From contig PYST01000563.1 of assembly GCA_003049485.1 (NCBI GenBank), positions 1-16,419 on the forward strand: a stretch of DNA of 16,419 nucleotides, in the 5' to 3' direction. The position numbers were made by a program, and so were the translations under genes. Of the stretch, positions 15,905 to 16,419 are shown one piece after another (the stretch's first letter is position 1; each line of letters begins with the position of its first letter). Source of the stretch: Ophioceras dolichostomum. Taxonomy: Eukaryota; Ascomycota; Sordariomycetes; Magnaporthales; Ophioceraceae. Under the pieces are notes generated by a model. That model was not told the origin of the DNA. It worked only from the letters and a program-made list of their open reading frames with translations, and ran no database searches.

Positions 15905-15927
15905 GATGGCACCCTCTCGGTGCCATC
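15905..15927. repeat. Perfect 9-bp inverted repeat, 5-base spacer
   Basis: GATGGCACC (15905-15913) and GGTGCCATC (15919-15927) are exact reverse complements around CTCTC. It could be a dimer-binding site or an RNA hairpin in an unannotated leader. Nothing in the surrounding sequence decides between them. Confidence 0.45.
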
Positions 15928-16419
15928 CAACATGCACTTTCAAAACTGCAAACTGCACTCTCAGTCCCCCAGTCCCCCCCTCCTGTCCTCCTCGAGCTGC
16001 ACGTAAAGAGCTACCCAAGGTTCCATTCTTCATGCCCGTGGACTTCCAGAATTAGGACCAAGACGACGCACCTCGATAGTAGGTCCGTCCAGATTGGGAC
16101 GGGAAGGGTCAGCAACAGGCAGGGGTCCTGGCCTGATTCTATGGCTGTAAACGTAGTAGTAGAGGAATTAAGAAAGAATGAGAATGTTGGGAGAACAAGC
16201 AAGTAAGACGAAGAACTACCGACTCGACGACTTCGACAAGACTTGCCCTCCAGACGGGTATGGAATGTGGGAGATGTGTGGTCGCACAGAAAATCTTTCT
16301 CGTGCTGTCAGCTATGTATGCTCTTCTGCGATAGGGCCACAAAACAAAGACCACGCGGATCCCACCGTGCCTATCAGCTGAGAGGAAAATAGGCACAACA
16401 CGACAGAGAGGGAGGGGGA

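Larger units (their letters stand above)
14545..16419. other. Upstream region of the membrane-protein gene, no gene recognised
   Basis: Nearest the gene, a TATATA at about 14576-14583 and a purine-rich plus strand at 14690-14760 (pyrimidine-rich on the minus strand) look like a fungal leader/promoter. Further out are a long polypurine stretch (about 15396-15580), a CCAAT word at 15869-15873, and a 9-bp perfect hairpin at 15905-15927. Open frames here are Arg/Ser/Pro-rich or low complexity, with no recognisable domain. I saw no tRNA. Confidence 0.5.

Overview
The window looks like part of a draft assembly of a filamentous ascomycete (Pezizomycotina, most likely Sordariomycetes). The evidence is a NACHT-WD40-type C-terminus, short GTAAGT...CAG introns, long pyrimidine-rich leaders, GC-rich third codon positions, and protein families seen in these fungi. 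Genus cannot be judged from the sequence alone.

Layout: (1) 1-811, plus strand, is the 3' end of a fungal NLR-like gene with near-identical 126-bp WD40 units and the family's C-terminal tail. It is broken by a single N at 549 flanked by an exact 156-bp duplication, almost certainly an unmerged contig overlap. (2) 1291-1950, minus strand, is a small uncharacterised gene whose frame is cut by an in-frame TAA, beyond which 59 coding-looking codons remain. (3) 3592-4123, minus strand, is the C-terminal half of an aminoglycoside-phosphotransferase-like (APH) kinase gene with two one-base frameshifts, next to an ORF of unknown kind. (4) 5316-11310, plus strand, is a very large SAC3/GANP-domain gene, the mRNA export scaffold of TREX-2, with FG/NPF-rich flanks and an uncertain 5' end. 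(5) 12744-14544, minus strand, is a two-exon gene for a cysteine-rich, single-pass membrane protein of a fungal surface family often labelled 'LPXTG-domain-containing'. (6) 14545-16419 is non-coding as far as can be seen.

The genes do not form an operon or a clear cluster. SAC3 and the membrane-protein gene are convergent, as are the WD40 gene and the small gene at 1291-1950. I found no convincing new biological system. The most useful observations are the assembly duplication, the interrupted small gene, the paired E-box/GATA modules at 1006-1227, the symmetric site plus twin E-boxes upstream of SAC3, and an intron whose only productive acceptor follows an A10 run and lies beyond an earlier AG that would give a stop.
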